From Symsagittifera roscoffensis (taxonomy: Eukaryota; Xenacoelomorpha; Acoela; Convolutidae): a stretch of 64,000 nt of DNA. Shown piece by piece: positions 55,379 to 64,000 of this stretch. The notes under the pieces are model-generated. The model was not told the DNA's origin, did not search any database, and was given only the letters and a program-made list of their open reading frames with translations. The first letter of the stretch is position 1. Every line of letters begins with the position of its first letter. The translations under genes and the position numbers were made by a program. Location: the NCBI RefSeq assembly GCF_963678635.1, contig NC_087065.1, positions 42,225,430 through 42,289,429 of the forward strand, in the 5' to 3' direction.

Positions 55379-55570
55379 CCATATCGCCAGGAAAAACTAT
55401 TAAGAACTTGTTAAAACTATTCAAACTTTAGCTAAAACTTTTTCACGATATCATTTTGTTTTACTGTATGCAATTGTGTGGGATAGGGGGCTATCAATCA
55501 TTTGCTCGTCCGGGTGCAGTTTATTTCTCTCTAATTTTGAAGTTTCTCAAAAATTTCCCCCCGCGGGGAA
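55379..55570 (+). other. Noncoding 3' part and purine tract, LTR retrotransposon
   Basis: Untranslated sequence ending in GCGGGGAA just before the 3' LTR. This short purine run is the candidate polypurine tract that primes plus-strand DNA. Confidence 0.5.
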
Positions 55571-55900
55571 GGTCGTAAGGCGACCTTCGGTACCTCGTCA
55601 GTTACTTGTTCTTTTGCAGTCATACTGCAAAGTGATGCTAATTATATTAACTAAGGTCATTGTTCTAATCTCTATTCAATACCATGCTGAGCGTGTTCAA
55701 TCTTTATCTATTATCACTATTGTTTGCTAGCAAATCTGATTCTACTTAATCTAATGATCTTTCGGGACAAACTTCCTACACCAAGATTATATTCGAAACT
55801 AAGCATCAAAGTAATACAAACTAACAAAGTATCTAACTCTAAAACAATTTACTTATTGTTCAGCAACGAAGTTTTCATTCTAAAACCTCGGCAAGTCTCA
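55571..55900 (+). repeat. 3' LTR (330 bp)
   Basis: Matches the 5' LTR, with a G in place of the first T, a short insertion at about 55612-55624 and about two dozen substitutions. Ends AAGTCTCA. Confidence 0.95.
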
Positions 55901-55905
55901 GAGTT
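55901..55905. repeat. Target-site duplication, right (GAGTT)
   Basis: Matches 49080-49084. Joining the two flanks restores the alignment of unit R with unit M at about 35930, which confirms the insertion site. Confidence 0.85.
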
Positions 55906-56761
55906 ATCTTTTCTCTCTCCTTCCTCTTTTATGTCCATTCCTTGGAACCATAAGTCATTCGACATCGCCACAATTACTCGATGGTCGTCATCTATTCCTG
56001 GCTTCAATTTGAGCTGTCGACTGAAGTTGGTCACTTCCAACCCCAGCACCTCGTCCAACACTAGCATGTGTAGTGAGTGGTCCTTGAATCCTCTCATTGC
56101 GTTCGAGATATCCGACGACACCGCCGGTAGTTCAGCCCTGAGTGGTTTCAGATTCTCCATCTCTATCTCGCGATTTGGGGCCGATATGATTACATCATAT
56201 TTCCCTTCCGAGAGCAAAGCCACTATCGCATACACGAACTTTAGTCCCTCCGGGAGACGTGCATTTCGGTGTCATCTTGCTGAAGGAACCTTCTTTCAGG
56301 GTTTCCTTTACTTCACCCATCGACTCGAGTATATCTTTTATCGCTGGCCATACAGCGGCTTCGGCTGTCGTAGGCTCTCTGAGTCTGCTCACGAAACCCC
56401 TACTGTGTAAATGGTCATTGATGCCAGCAAACCCAATTGTGATTGGGTCCATTTCTGTCTGTCTTTGTACCCCGATCGCCATTGACACGGATTGCATTAG
56501 GTCCAGATCGACCGCTGCCAACATTATAACATCCGGCCAAAACAGAGACTTGGAAGTGTGTACGAAGTCTGAATTCGCTACTATCATAATCTTGGCCTTC
56601 CTCACTTCCGCCTTGTCATACGGGGAAAAGATGGTCTCATCTTTCTTTATCGCTTTCAACCCGTCGTATCTTTGGACATCTCCTCCCTGACTCACTTGTT
56701 TCGGGTATACTCTTTCTTTCACATGACCTGGGGGTGTTTTCAGCTGCCTGAACATCTTCAC
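55906..56761 (-). pseudogene. SGNH2-like (GINDH) domain, unit R
   Basis: The frame 56195-56761 reads IMIVANSDFVHTSKSLFWPD and ITIGFAGINDHLHSRGFVSR, followed after a frameshift near 56260 by the frame 55849-56235, whose unit R part (down to 55906) has YDVIISAPNREIEMENLKPL and GFKDHSLHMLVLDEVLGLEV. Below 55901 that frame runs into the 3' LTR. Same domain as unit M 36047-36877. The GIND box and strand pattern are reminiscent of SGNH hydrolases, but a full catalytic set is not established. Confidence 0.55.
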
Positions 56762-56764
56762 ATG

Positions 56765-57430
56765 TTAACCAATCGGTGCCCTCGTTATCAGAAATCTTCC
56801 AGGTCTCTCTTCTCGATTTCCTTCATCGTGATTCAGTCTTACGTCTTGTAACGGTCTTGCATTCACTGGGCCCATTGTGTTGTTAGAGGGCAGTCCCTCT
56901 AGAACAGCAAACCTCAAGGCCGTCGTGGAGTTGAAGTTTATGCACGCAGCTATCAACCAATCCATGCCTGTTATCTAGTACAGTCCATTGACCGATAACC
57001 TTGCTTCGTTCAGCATCCTCATTGCATCCGCTGCGAAGCTCACCATCTGAAGGATCAGTTTCATCAGGTCATCCTTGTATATGTATATGTGCCAGGGAGA
57101 AGGTATTGGCCTCGACCACATTAGAGAGCTCCTGCTTGGACGTCGCTCCTCTCGACTGGTGCTCGTCGTTTCAGATCTCGTATCCGATCTGGAGGTGCTG
57201 GTCGTTTCCGCTATCGAGTTGACAGGCCCTAGTCTTTGTCTAGGATTGATCGTTCTTCTCAAAGGCGCTTCCCCCAATCGATCTCGTACATCCGTTCTGT
57301 GCCCGGGTTCGCTGGAGCTTTGCGGCTTATAGATGGTCAACGCTGGGACCGCTCCCAAGCGTGTTTCCAGGTTAGGAGGCACAAAGGTGGTAATTGTCGA
57401 TTCGTTTGATGCTTCCTCTTCCTTCAGCAC
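56765..57430 (-). pseudogene. Ser/Thr/Arg-rich linker, unit R
   Basis: The frame 56975-57430 (151 codons) includes SSSEPGHRTDVRDRLGEAPL, a run of TSTSR repeats (ETTSTSRSDTRSETTSTSRE) and KDDLMKLILQMVSFAADAM. After a stop the frame 56765-56965 continues with MDWLIAACINFNSTTALRFA and NTMGPVNARPL, a block shared with L. Likely a flexible connector between SGNH1 and the SGNH2-like domain of a single polyprotein. Confidence 0.5.
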
Positions 57431-57445
57431 TCCCGTGTCAAAGAG

Positions 57446-58040
57446 TTATACTTCCAATTCATCCAATCGCTCTTGGAAGACTGTGTTTAACCAAGCCTGT
57501 CCTTCTATGCTATCAAAGTGGATGCCGTCAGTAGTCATTCTCGCCTGATCCATAGCTCTCAGCTCATGTTCGATATCCATAAGGATCATCTTTCCGGCAT
57601 TCCGACTTGCAAGATTCCTTAGGATGTTATTCCACCTGATTACTCCTTCGTTGTGCCTTCTCCTTGCTGCAGTCAATGTCCTCGTGTTCATTGGCACAGT
57701 GCAAACGGTCAGTACCGCGCAGTTGAACTTCTGCCAGAGGGTAGTAAACATGCACACCATCATTGATTCCCATAGTGCTTTCTCCTCATCTGAGCTTCTC
57801 GAGATATTATTTGTCCCAACTACGATCATTACATTAGGGATTCTCCCTGGGTTTATCAACTCCACCATCCGAAATAACTGGGCTGGCGTCGCGCCTCCGA
57901 AAGCCATCACCGTGGTGATCCAGGAGGTCCTCAAATTTGAGAGCACTCTGACCAAGCTGTCTCCCAGTATCAGATGTGATGTCCCCAGTGGTGGTTGCTG
58001 CAGGTTTACTGCCGGGTTCCAGGTCGCTCAATTGAAGCAA
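57446..58040 (-). pseudogene. SGNH/GDSL-hydrolase-like domain 1, unit R (all boxes present)
   Basis: Read on one frame from about 58020: SHLILGDSLVRVLSNLRTSW (block I; GDS codons 57956-57964), MAFGGATPAQL (block II Gly), NVMIVVGTNNISR (block III, GTNN), AVLTVCTVPMNTRT, and MTTDGIHFDSIEGQAWLN (block V, DxxH). These are the Ser, Gly, Asn and Asp-His boxes in the order and spacing of SGNH/GDSL esterases, over about 185 residues. A TGA just upstream (a CGA in M) cuts the leader. Substrate unknown. CR1-type retrotransposons are known to carry an esterase of this superfamily in ORF1. Confidence 0.8.
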
Positions 58041-58373
58041 GCTATCGGATCCGCCTCCGGAACTCCTGTGAATTTATACTTCAACTGATTATTCTTTTGT
58101 ACATCCATTACCGGTGACACTTTTTTCGCCGTCATCTTTCGTATCTTCCTGTCTGGGACTTTTGGGCTTCCCATTGGTAGCGTTGCATCTTTAACTCCCC
58201 CTTTTGTCATTATGTCTTGTTCCATATTCGTCGATTGTTCCATAGGGTGCAGTCACCCCGGAACCTGGCGCATTCCTATTGGCGACTAGTCGTCCAGCTG
58301 TCTCTATCAGCTTCCTCACCGTTTGCTCCACGACTGGGTCACCCAAGGTATCACTCGGGTTCGGGGTTGTCAC
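58041..58373 (-). pseudogene. Leader between coiled coil and SGNH1, unit R
   Basis: Frames 58191-58373 (PNPSDTLGDPVVEQTVRKLI) and 58028-58243 (KVPDRKIRKMTAKKVSPVMD) match the same stretch of M (frames 38073-38330 and 37832-38143), including DPSDTLGDPVVEIGENLKNL. A short, charged connector. No fold recognised. Confidence 0.45.
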
Positions 58374-59177
58374 TCAAACTGTTGTAGCTGGGAGTTGCGT
58401 CTCCGTCGTTTGACTCATTTCTCGAGGCGTTAAGAGCTCCATCGGGGACTGCCCACGAGGAATACTCCTTGTAGGTATCCATTTTCCCACGGCTGTTGTC
58501 AATGCCACCCGCTCCGATCGCTCCTTATAGTCCCGCCTCAAGCGTTCAATTTCTTCACCCTGCTTCTTGTTGCAGTCTTCAAACAATCTCTTCCACATGT
58601 CTCTAACGTCCTCCGTAATGAACATGGTCTTAGTCTCTTCATCCAGCTCCTTTCTGGTCCTCTCCAGCTCATCTTTCATCCCATCTAGACCTTGCATGGT
58701 TTGGTTCGTTTGAACCCCCTGTTCTACTCTCGCCCTCTTTAGTGGCACAGCTATTCTCAGTGGTGAACTAGACAAGGCAGCCTCGCTGTTCATCTCTTGA
58801 TGCATTCTCCTCAGCCCAGGCTTGGGCTTGGAGGGCAAAGGCATCTCACCTGGTTGATAAGTCCTAGAACTTCCCAATCCAGGCTCGTTCGCCAAGTCAC
58901 TCCCTGAGAGAGCCCCATTTCTCCACCTAGTCACTCTCATGTTCGGGCGGTCTTGTACTCCCATCTCTCCGTATGCTTCCATCAATAGGACTTCCGTGGG
59001 GCGGTCCCCACGGTTGTCGTGCCCCAAGATGTTTATCAGGGCAGTCAGCAACATGACTACCTCTCAGTCCTCCAGAGCGAAGTCTCGATCCATTAGCCGA
59101 CGATAGATCGCATCTACCATCGGTCCTACATATGCCTCTGCCAGGTCCATCAATTCATCCAAGTTGAAGTTATCCAT
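58374..59177 (-). pseudogene. Coiled-coil ORF, unit R (one premature stop)
   Basis: ATG at 59177 (MDNFNLDELMDLAEAY). Codon 38 is TGA (59064-59066); otherwise open to 58374, about 267 codons. It contains ALSGSDLANEPGLGSSRTYQ, GEMPLPSKPKPGLRRMHQEM and a charged coiled coil (MKDELERTRKELDEETKT, RLRRDYKERSERVALTTA). Same family as the intact 354-aa ORF of L at low identity. The same premature stop is present in the duplicated copy (62092-62094), so the duplication happened after the mutation. Confidence 0.65.
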
Positions 59178-59584
59178 TCTCTTTTCAGGTTCGATTCGAT
59201 ATGATTTGATGATTTGACTCAAGTGAGTAATTAAACGATCAATCAGGATCTAGAAAAGAGGTCACGAATATCGCACTTGTCCGTTTCACCTCAACTTCTC
59301 TTTAAATTTTATTTGAAACAGTCAGATAAAAAGATTTTGACCCTAAAATTTAATAAAATCAATCGGTCTCTAAAATTTTGGAATTCGTCCTAAGATTGGA
59401 CAGTCCAAACTTTGGATCTATTCCTAAGATCGTTATTCAGTTATTCGTGGTCGCTAACTCTTTCTTACACTTATGTCTTAATAACATAACACAAAATATA
59501 ACATAACACACATAACATAACATAACACATATTTCACACACTACACATACTTTAGTCTGACACCCTCTTGCACGTTACCTTAAC
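59178..59584. other. Noncoding gap between the two blocks, unit R
   Basis: AT-rich, with ATAACATAACACA-type short repeats at about 59468-59530 and a CAGTCAGATAAAAAGATTTT segment shared with M. Repeated intact at 62206-62612. No promoter is assigned. Confidence 0.5.
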
Positions 59585-60151
59585 TCAGCCTATACTAAAG
59601 TAATATTTCTTATGTAAGCATGCTTGTATATTAGTATCAGAGAAGATTACGTGTATGAGCGCGTACAGTTCCCGATGATGCAGTCGTCCTCTGTTCGGAT
59701 CGTACACTGGAAGCGAAAGTTCCTTCACTTCCCTTTCCACGAGGAAGTCTCTCAATCTCGTCAAGGACAAGACTAGGTTTTCTGGGTCCACGTGCCGCTT
59801 CTCCGTCGCCCGTGTCACTAAGAAGCATAGGTATTTTCCCGGTATCTGTGACGCCCCCGGAGGCAAGGCTGTTACGCCCCCTATTCCTGGTCTTTGCTTC
59901 CAAAGGAATTCTATGTTTTTATATTCTCTCTTAAAATCCGCTGCTAATGCTGTCCTAAAACTCATGTCTGCTGTGATTGCTATCGCACATGTTCTATTTG
60001 TGAGTATGAAATCGCTGTTTGTTAGTAGTATGCTACTTGAATATTCATTTGATAAGTTAAAATATGACTCAACTACCCTCTCTATGTCCGGTTTCTTAGG
60101 GTCTTCGCCTGTTTCTGCTTCTAAACCTCCTGTTTCTCTTGCTATTCTCAA
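59585..60151 (-). pseudogene. Macro-domain-like module, unit R copy 1
   Basis: 188 codons. The pattern matches a macro (ADP-ribose-binding) domain of the OARD1-like type: CAIAITADMSFRTALAADFK (strand and helix after which macro domains have D..GAGIA..F), GIGGVTALPPGASQIPGKYL then CFLVTRATEK (the ...YLVTK strand), LSLTRLRDFLVEREVKELSL (helix and strand), and HHRELYALIHVIFSDTNIQ (last helix). The Gly-rich loops are changed (RTA for GAG, DPNRGRL for GCGLD), so ADP-ribose hydrolysis is doubtful. It starts with TTG here, one base out of frame with the integrase tail that ends at 60159. Confidence 0.6.
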
Positions 60152-60158
60152 TTTTTTT

Positions 60159-61510
60159 TTATAATAAATTTTCAGTGTGGGTAAGTCCTACCCCCACTCC
60201 CCGGACAAAAATATCCATCGACGTCCCCGTCGATCGCATACCGGATATCAAGTCGAGGTTGGAAGCCGGAATGAGTAGTCGCCCTTCTTGGGCAGCCCAG
60301 GAAGGATCCTCTCGTTCGGTTTTCATGTATTGCATGCTTCCACGATCTACATCTTGAATCGTGACACTGGTCTCTTTTGGATCCGACGTCATTTCGTTCA
60401 GCCATTCCAAGACACGTAAATTCGTCAAGTCTTTTTCGTATGACTGCTGTTGCTCGTCGTCGAATTCTACCTCGGGCTTGGACCGGTCATCGACCCACTC
60501 CTCGTCGTGATCATCGATTATGTCAATTTCCTGTGACACATTTATTTCTTCTAGACCCACTACTTCTTCCCCTATCTTCTTTAGGTCTATCCTGCCCACT
60601 ACCAAATCGTCACCGTAAGGGTTATATCTTTTTCCCGGTCTTGTTCTGTCATTCTGTCGAGTCTGTATCGTGAACGGAAGATCCGGTTCCAAGTTCTTGT
60701 GAACCTCCCTTTGTTCAGAGTCTTGCCAGTCCTCTTCTGCATAGGGTAAAGTTTCATCGTCTGCTTCAATCACCTCATTTGGATCCAGGTCAAGTGGTGT
60801 ACTTGTTCCTTCCTCTATGACTTCATTTCCATCGTTTTTTTCCCTGGTGCCCTTCTCGTTGACCTCACAGGCAGGGTCCATCATCAAGTAATCCCCCTCT
60901 TCCATGTCTGCAGGTATACACCAATCTTCTGTCGATGGGTTGTGTGGGTTAAGGTTTTCGTAATGAGCGGCTCGGCCAGTACTCAGTCTATAGAAGCGTC
61001 CCTCCTGGTGCACCTCCGTAATCATGAAGGGTCCCCTCCACTTTTTTTGTTCCTTTCGGTGGTATGACGTTCTGAATTACCCATACGTAGTCCCCTACCG
61101 AATAAGCTTTTGCACCAGCTGCTTTCTTGTCAAATCTTTTCCTCTACCTCGCCTGTGCCTGCTGAGTATTTCGTCTACATAAGTCGTTTAACTCCTGCTG
61201 ACGTCTTATTACATCCCTTACATAGACCTGTGGTGACGTCTTCTTACCCTCATACTCTGGGTAGAAGAAAATCAAGGGCAAAGACTTCTCGTGCCCGGTT
61301 AGCATCATATGTGGACTAACTCCGGTGGTGGAATGTTGCGTGCTATTGTGAGCTCCCATCACCTGTGGAAGATATCTGTTCCAATCAGTCATGTACCTGG
61401 AACAATATACCCTCAGCATCGACACTAACGTTCTATTTTGCCTTTCCACTAAGCCATTCGTCTGAGGATGGTATGTCGTGGAGTGAGCCTGAGCCACCTG
61501 CGAACGTTGC
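60159..61510 (-). pseudogene. Integrase C-terminal half and tail, unit R
   Basis: From 61510: SQVAQAHSTTYHPQTNGLVE with the catalytic Glu, then NSTQHSTTGVSPHMMLTGHE and YVRDVIRRQQELNDLCRRNT to 61144. A frameshift and small deletion near 61040 come before the GPF module. The stretch 60159-61025 (288 codons) starts MITEVHQEGRFYRLSTGRAA and is the full acidic tail, with CEVNEKGTREKNDGNE, WVDDRSKPEVEFDDEQQQ and the end FVRGVGVGLTHTENLL. An unusually long tail for a Ty3/Gypsy integrase. The N-terminal half of the core is displaced to 63708-64000. Confidence 0.8.
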
Positions 61511-62205
61511 ATTTCCATGGCTGTTGTCAATGCCACCCGCTCCAATTGCTCCTTATAGTCCCGCCTCAAGCGTTCAATTTCTTCACCCTGCTTCTTGTTG
61601 CAGTCTTCAAACAATCTCTTCCACATGTCTCTAACGTCCTCCGTAATGAACATGGTCTTAGTCTCTTCATCCAGCTCCTTTCTGGTCCTCTCCAGCTCAT
61701 CTTTCATCCCATCTAGACCTTGCATGGTTTGGTTCGTTTGAACCCCCTGTTCTACTCTCGCCCTCTTTAGTGGCACAGCTATTCTCAGTGGTGAACTAGA
61801 CAAGGCAGCCTCGCTGTTCATCTCTTGATGCATTCTCCTCAGCCCAGGCTTGGGCTTGGAGGGCAAAGGCATCTCACCTGGTTGATAAGTCCTAGAACTT
61901 CCCAATCCAGGCTCGTTCGCCAAGTCACTCCCTGAGAGAGCCCCATTTCTCCACCTAGTCACTCTCATGTTCGGGCGGTCTTGTACTCCCATCTCTCCGT
62001 ATGCTTCCATCAATAGGACTTCCGTGGGGCGGTCCCCACGGTTGTCGTGCCCCAAGATGTTTATCAGGGCAGTCAGCAACATGACTACCTCTCAGTCCTC
62101 CAGAGCGAAGTCTCGATCCATTAGCCGACGATAGATCGCATCTACCATCGGTCCTACATATGCCTCTGCCAGGTCCATCAATTCATCCAAGTTGAAGTTA
62201 TCCAT
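61511..62205 (-). pseudogene. Coiled-coil ORF, duplicated copy, fused to integrase text
   Basis: ATG at 62205 and the same TGA at codon 38 as 58374-59177. From 62082 the frame runs through the coiled coil and crosses the duplication junction at 61511 in frame into the integrase (AMEMQRSQVAQAHS), giving a 312-codon hybrid to 61144. The hybrid is an accident of the insertion, though it is open. Confidence 0.75.
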
Positions 62206-62612
62206 TCTCTTTTCAGGTTCGACTCGATATGATTTGATGATTTGACTCAAGTGAGTAATTAAACGATCAATCAGGATCTAGAAAAGAATTCACGAATATC
62301 GCACTTGTCCGTTTCACCTCAACTTCTCTTTAAATTTTATTTGAAACAGTCAGATAAAAAGATTTTGACCCTAAAATTTAATAAAATCAATCGGTCTCTA
62401 AAATTTTGGAATTCGTCCTAAGATTGGACAGTCCAAACTTTGGATCTATTCCTAAGATCGTTATTCAGTTATTCGTGGTCGCTAACTCTTTCTTACACTT
62501 ATGTCTTAATAACATAACACAAAATATAACATAACACACATAACATAACATAACACATATTTCACACACTACACATACTTTAGTCTGACACCCTCTTGCA
62601 CGTTACCTTAAC
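62206..62612. other. Noncoding gap, duplicated copy
   Basis: Second copy of 59178-59584, differing at only a few bases (for example near 62288). Confidence 0.6.
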
Positions 62613-63179
62613 TCAGCCTATACTAAAGTAATATTTCTTATGTAAGCATACTTGTATATTAGTATCAGAGAAGATTACGTGTATGAGCGCGTACAGTTCC
62701 CGAGGATGCAGTCGTCCTCTGTTCGGATCGTACACTGGAAGCGAAAGTTCCTTCACTTCCCTTTCCACGAGGAAGTCTCTCAATCTCGTCAAGGACAAGA
62801 CTAGGTTTTCTGGGTCCACGTGCCGCTTCTCCGTCGCCCGTGTCACTAAGAAGCATAGGTATTTTCCCGGTATCTGTGACGCCGCCGGAGGCAAGGCTGT
62901 TACGCCCCCTATTCCTGGTCTTTGCTTCCAAAGGAATTCTATGTTTTTATATTCTCTCTTAAAATCCGCTGCTAATGCTGTCCTAAAACTCATGTCTGCT
63001 GTGATTGCTATCGCACATGTTCTATTTGTGAGTATGAAATCGCTGTTTGTTAGTAGTATGCTACTTGAATATTCATTTGATAAGTTAAAATTTGACTCAA
63101 CTACCCTCTCTATGTCCGGTTTCTTAGGGTCTTCGCCTGTTTCTGCTTCTAAACCTCCTGTTTCTCTTGCTATTCTCAT
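62613..63179 (-). pseudogene. Macro-domain-like module, duplicated copy
   Basis: 188 codons, nearly identical to 59585-60151 (Tyr to Phe at residue 30, Gly to Ala in the PPAASQ loop, Ala to Val near the end). Here the first codon is ATG and the frame is the same as that of the integrase tail, whose TAA ends at 63186 six bases upstream. The one-base difference from copy 1 lies in the A-run between the two. Same caveats on function. Confidence 0.6.
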
Positions 63180-63185
63180 TTTTTT

Positions 63186-63700
63186 TTATAATAAATTTTC
63201 AGTGTGGGTAAGTCCTACCCCCACTCCCCGGACAAAAATATCCATCGACGTCCCCGTCGATCGCATACCGGATATCAAGTCGAGGTTGGAAGCCGGAATG
63301 AGTAGTCGCCCTTCTTGGGCAGCCCAGGAAGGATCCTCTCGTTCGGTTTTCATGTATTGCATGCTTCCACGATCTACATCTTGAATCGTGACACTGGTCT
63401 CTTTTGGATCCGACGTCATTTCGTTCAGCCATTCCAAGACACGTAAATTCGTCAAGTCTTTTTCGTATGACTGCTGTTGCTCGTCGTCGAATTCTACCTC
63501 GGGCTTGGACCGGTCATCGACCCACTCCTCGTCGTGATCATCGATTATGTCAATTTCCTGTGACACATTTATTTCTTCTAGACCCACTACTTCTTCCCCT
63601 ATCTTCTTTAGGTCTATCCTGCCCACTACCAAATCGTCACCGTAAGGGTTATATCTTTTTCCCGGTCTTGTTCTGTCATTCTGTCGAGTCTGTATCGTGA
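63186..63700 (-). pseudogene. Integrase tail, duplicated copy
   Basis: Repeat of 60159-60672. It is fused at about 63700 to the start of the integrase core, so the frame 63186-63812 reads from core leftovers straight into the tail (TIQTRQNDRTRPGKRYNP). Ends FVRGVGVGLTHTENLL. Confidence 0.75.
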
Positions 63701-63707
63701 ACGTTGC

Positions 63708-64000
63708 ATTAGCTCTTTTGTAAGTTCTCCCACAAAAGCTCTTCCGTTGTCCGATTGAAACGTCATCGGACAACCATGTCTCGCTATCCACGTATTGATC
63801 AGTTGGTCGCACGTCTCTTCCGCTGAGACAGTTATGCAGGGCACGGCCTCTGCATACTTCGTGAAGTGATCTATCATGACCAAGACTTGATTATAACCAC
63901 TGTCTGTCATGCATTTCCTTTGGTGATCTATCTGCACCACCTCGTTGAAGTCAGACGACTCGATCGATTGTAAAGGAAGTCGCAATTTCCTTAGATCCGT
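63708..64000 (-). pseudogene. Integrase core, N-terminal half, unit R
   Basis: The frame from 63985 contains VVQIDHQRKCMTDSGYNQVL (first Asp), VMIDHFTKYAEAVPCITV and GCPMTFQSDNGRAFVGELTK (second Asp). It is cut at the duplication after LMQ; the rest of the core, with the Glu, resumes at 61510. Continues beyond the right edge. Confidence 0.85.

Larger units (their letters stand above)
49085..55900 (+). mobile_element. Ty3/Gypsy LTR retrotransposon, dead, plus strand
   Basis: Complete in structure: 5' LTR (49085-49406), primer-binding region, gag, protease, RT/RNase H, integrase, C-terminal extension, purine tract, 3' LTR (55571-55900), flanked by GAGTT. Protease motif, CCHC style and integrase order recall the animal Mag/K02A2.6-like group, an assignment made by eye. 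The LTRs differ at roughly two dozen sites plus an indel, so it is an old insertion. Numerous stops and a deletion in RT make it inactive. It disrupts the second block of unit R on the opposite strand. Confidence 0.95.
61511..63707 (-). repeat. 2.2-kb segmental duplication inserted in the integrase of unit R
   Basis: The sequence 61518-63700 repeats 58490-60672 at a constant offset of 3028 bp, with very few changes. It splits the integrase between LTKELMQ and RSQVAQ. The left junction shares TTGCATT and CCAT-type microhomology; the right shares GTGAACG with the source. The insert holds an INT tail, a macro-like module, the gap and most of the coiled-coil ORF. Confidence 0.9.
44662..64000 (-). 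mobile_element. Unit R: giant element copy interrupted by an LTR retrotransposon
   Basis: From the right edge: integrase (split), integrase tail, macro-like module, gap, coiled coil, SGNH1, linker, SGNH2-like, [LTR retrotransposon 49085-55900], conserved segment, domain X, hydrophobic module with a predicted membrane helix, 3' region. The basic/helical and Cys-rich modules of M are largely missing: the sequence jumps at about 47500 from the end of domain X to the text before the hydrophobic module. Close to unit M. Gag and RT would lie beyond the window. Confidence 0.75.

Noticed and set aside
59468-59530. ATAACACA-type short repeats as a telomeric or microsatellite array
   Set aside because: Irregular and only about 60 bp long, and present in the same place in the gaps of units M and R, so it is element sequence rather than an independent satellite.
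60152-60160. Programmed frameshift at the A-run between integrase tail and macro-like module
   Set aside because: Run length differs between the two R copies, and L reads through without a run or stop. Decay is simpler; kept only as a possibility in the findings.
62683-63384. A 233-codon plus-strand ORF
   Set aside because: Antisense to the macro-like module and integrase tail, which match three other copies on the minus strand. The plus-strand reading has no recognisable domain.

Overview
The window looks like repeat-dense eukaryotic DNA, most probably from an animal. There is no operon-like packing, no Shine-Dalgarno spacing, no rRNA or tRNA that I can recognise and no convincing single-copy host gene. 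Nearly everything that reads as protein belongs to retroelements, and almost all of it is broken by stops, frameshifts and deletions. The species cannot be named from the sequence.

The dominant content is four head-to-tail copies, all on the minus strand, of what appears to be one very large Ty3/Gypsy-type retroelement. I call the copies K (1-3487, runs off the left edge), L (3488 to about 15506), M (18891-44661) and R (44662-64000, runs off the right edge). Read on the minus strand, the order in L, the most complete copy at the 5' end, is gag with two CCHC knuckles, retropepsin, RT, RNase H, an acidic linker, integrase with a long tail, and a macro-domain-like module. A noncoding gap of 400-550 bp follows. 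After the gap comes a second block: a coiled-coil ORF, an SGNH/GDSL-hydrolase-like domain (SGNH1), a Ser/Arg-rich linker, a second domain with a GINDH/GMNDH motif (SGNH2-like), and then unrecognised domains. In M and R these extend to a Cys-rich segment and a hydrophobic, probably membrane-spanning, segment, followed by a noncoding 3' region. The junction macro -> gap -> coiled coil -> SGNH1 -> SGNH2-like is the same in L, M and R although L is strongly diverged from M and R. This suggests that the second block is part of the element. A Ty3/Gypsy element with a macro-like Pol tail and SGNH-type accessory proteins is the main candidate for a new system here.

The array has been rearranged repeatedly. 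M carries a 6.8-kb tandem duplication (18891-25749 and 25750-32554) and a roughly 525-bp, nearly four-copy array inside coding sequence (33675-35668). R carries a 2.2-kb copy of its own neighbouring sequence inserted in its integrase (61511-63707) and a diverged duplication at 46530-47410. The K and M pol genes both begin near the same point in RT. A 21-bp-unit minisatellite lies at 15780-17625, between L and M.

An unrelated, dead Ty3/Gypsy LTR retrotransposon on the plus strand (49085-55900) interrupts R. Its LTRs are 322 and 330 bp and it is flanked by a 5-bp GAGTT duplication. It has gag, protease, RT/RNase H and a D,D(35)E integrase, but many stops and no RT motif B.
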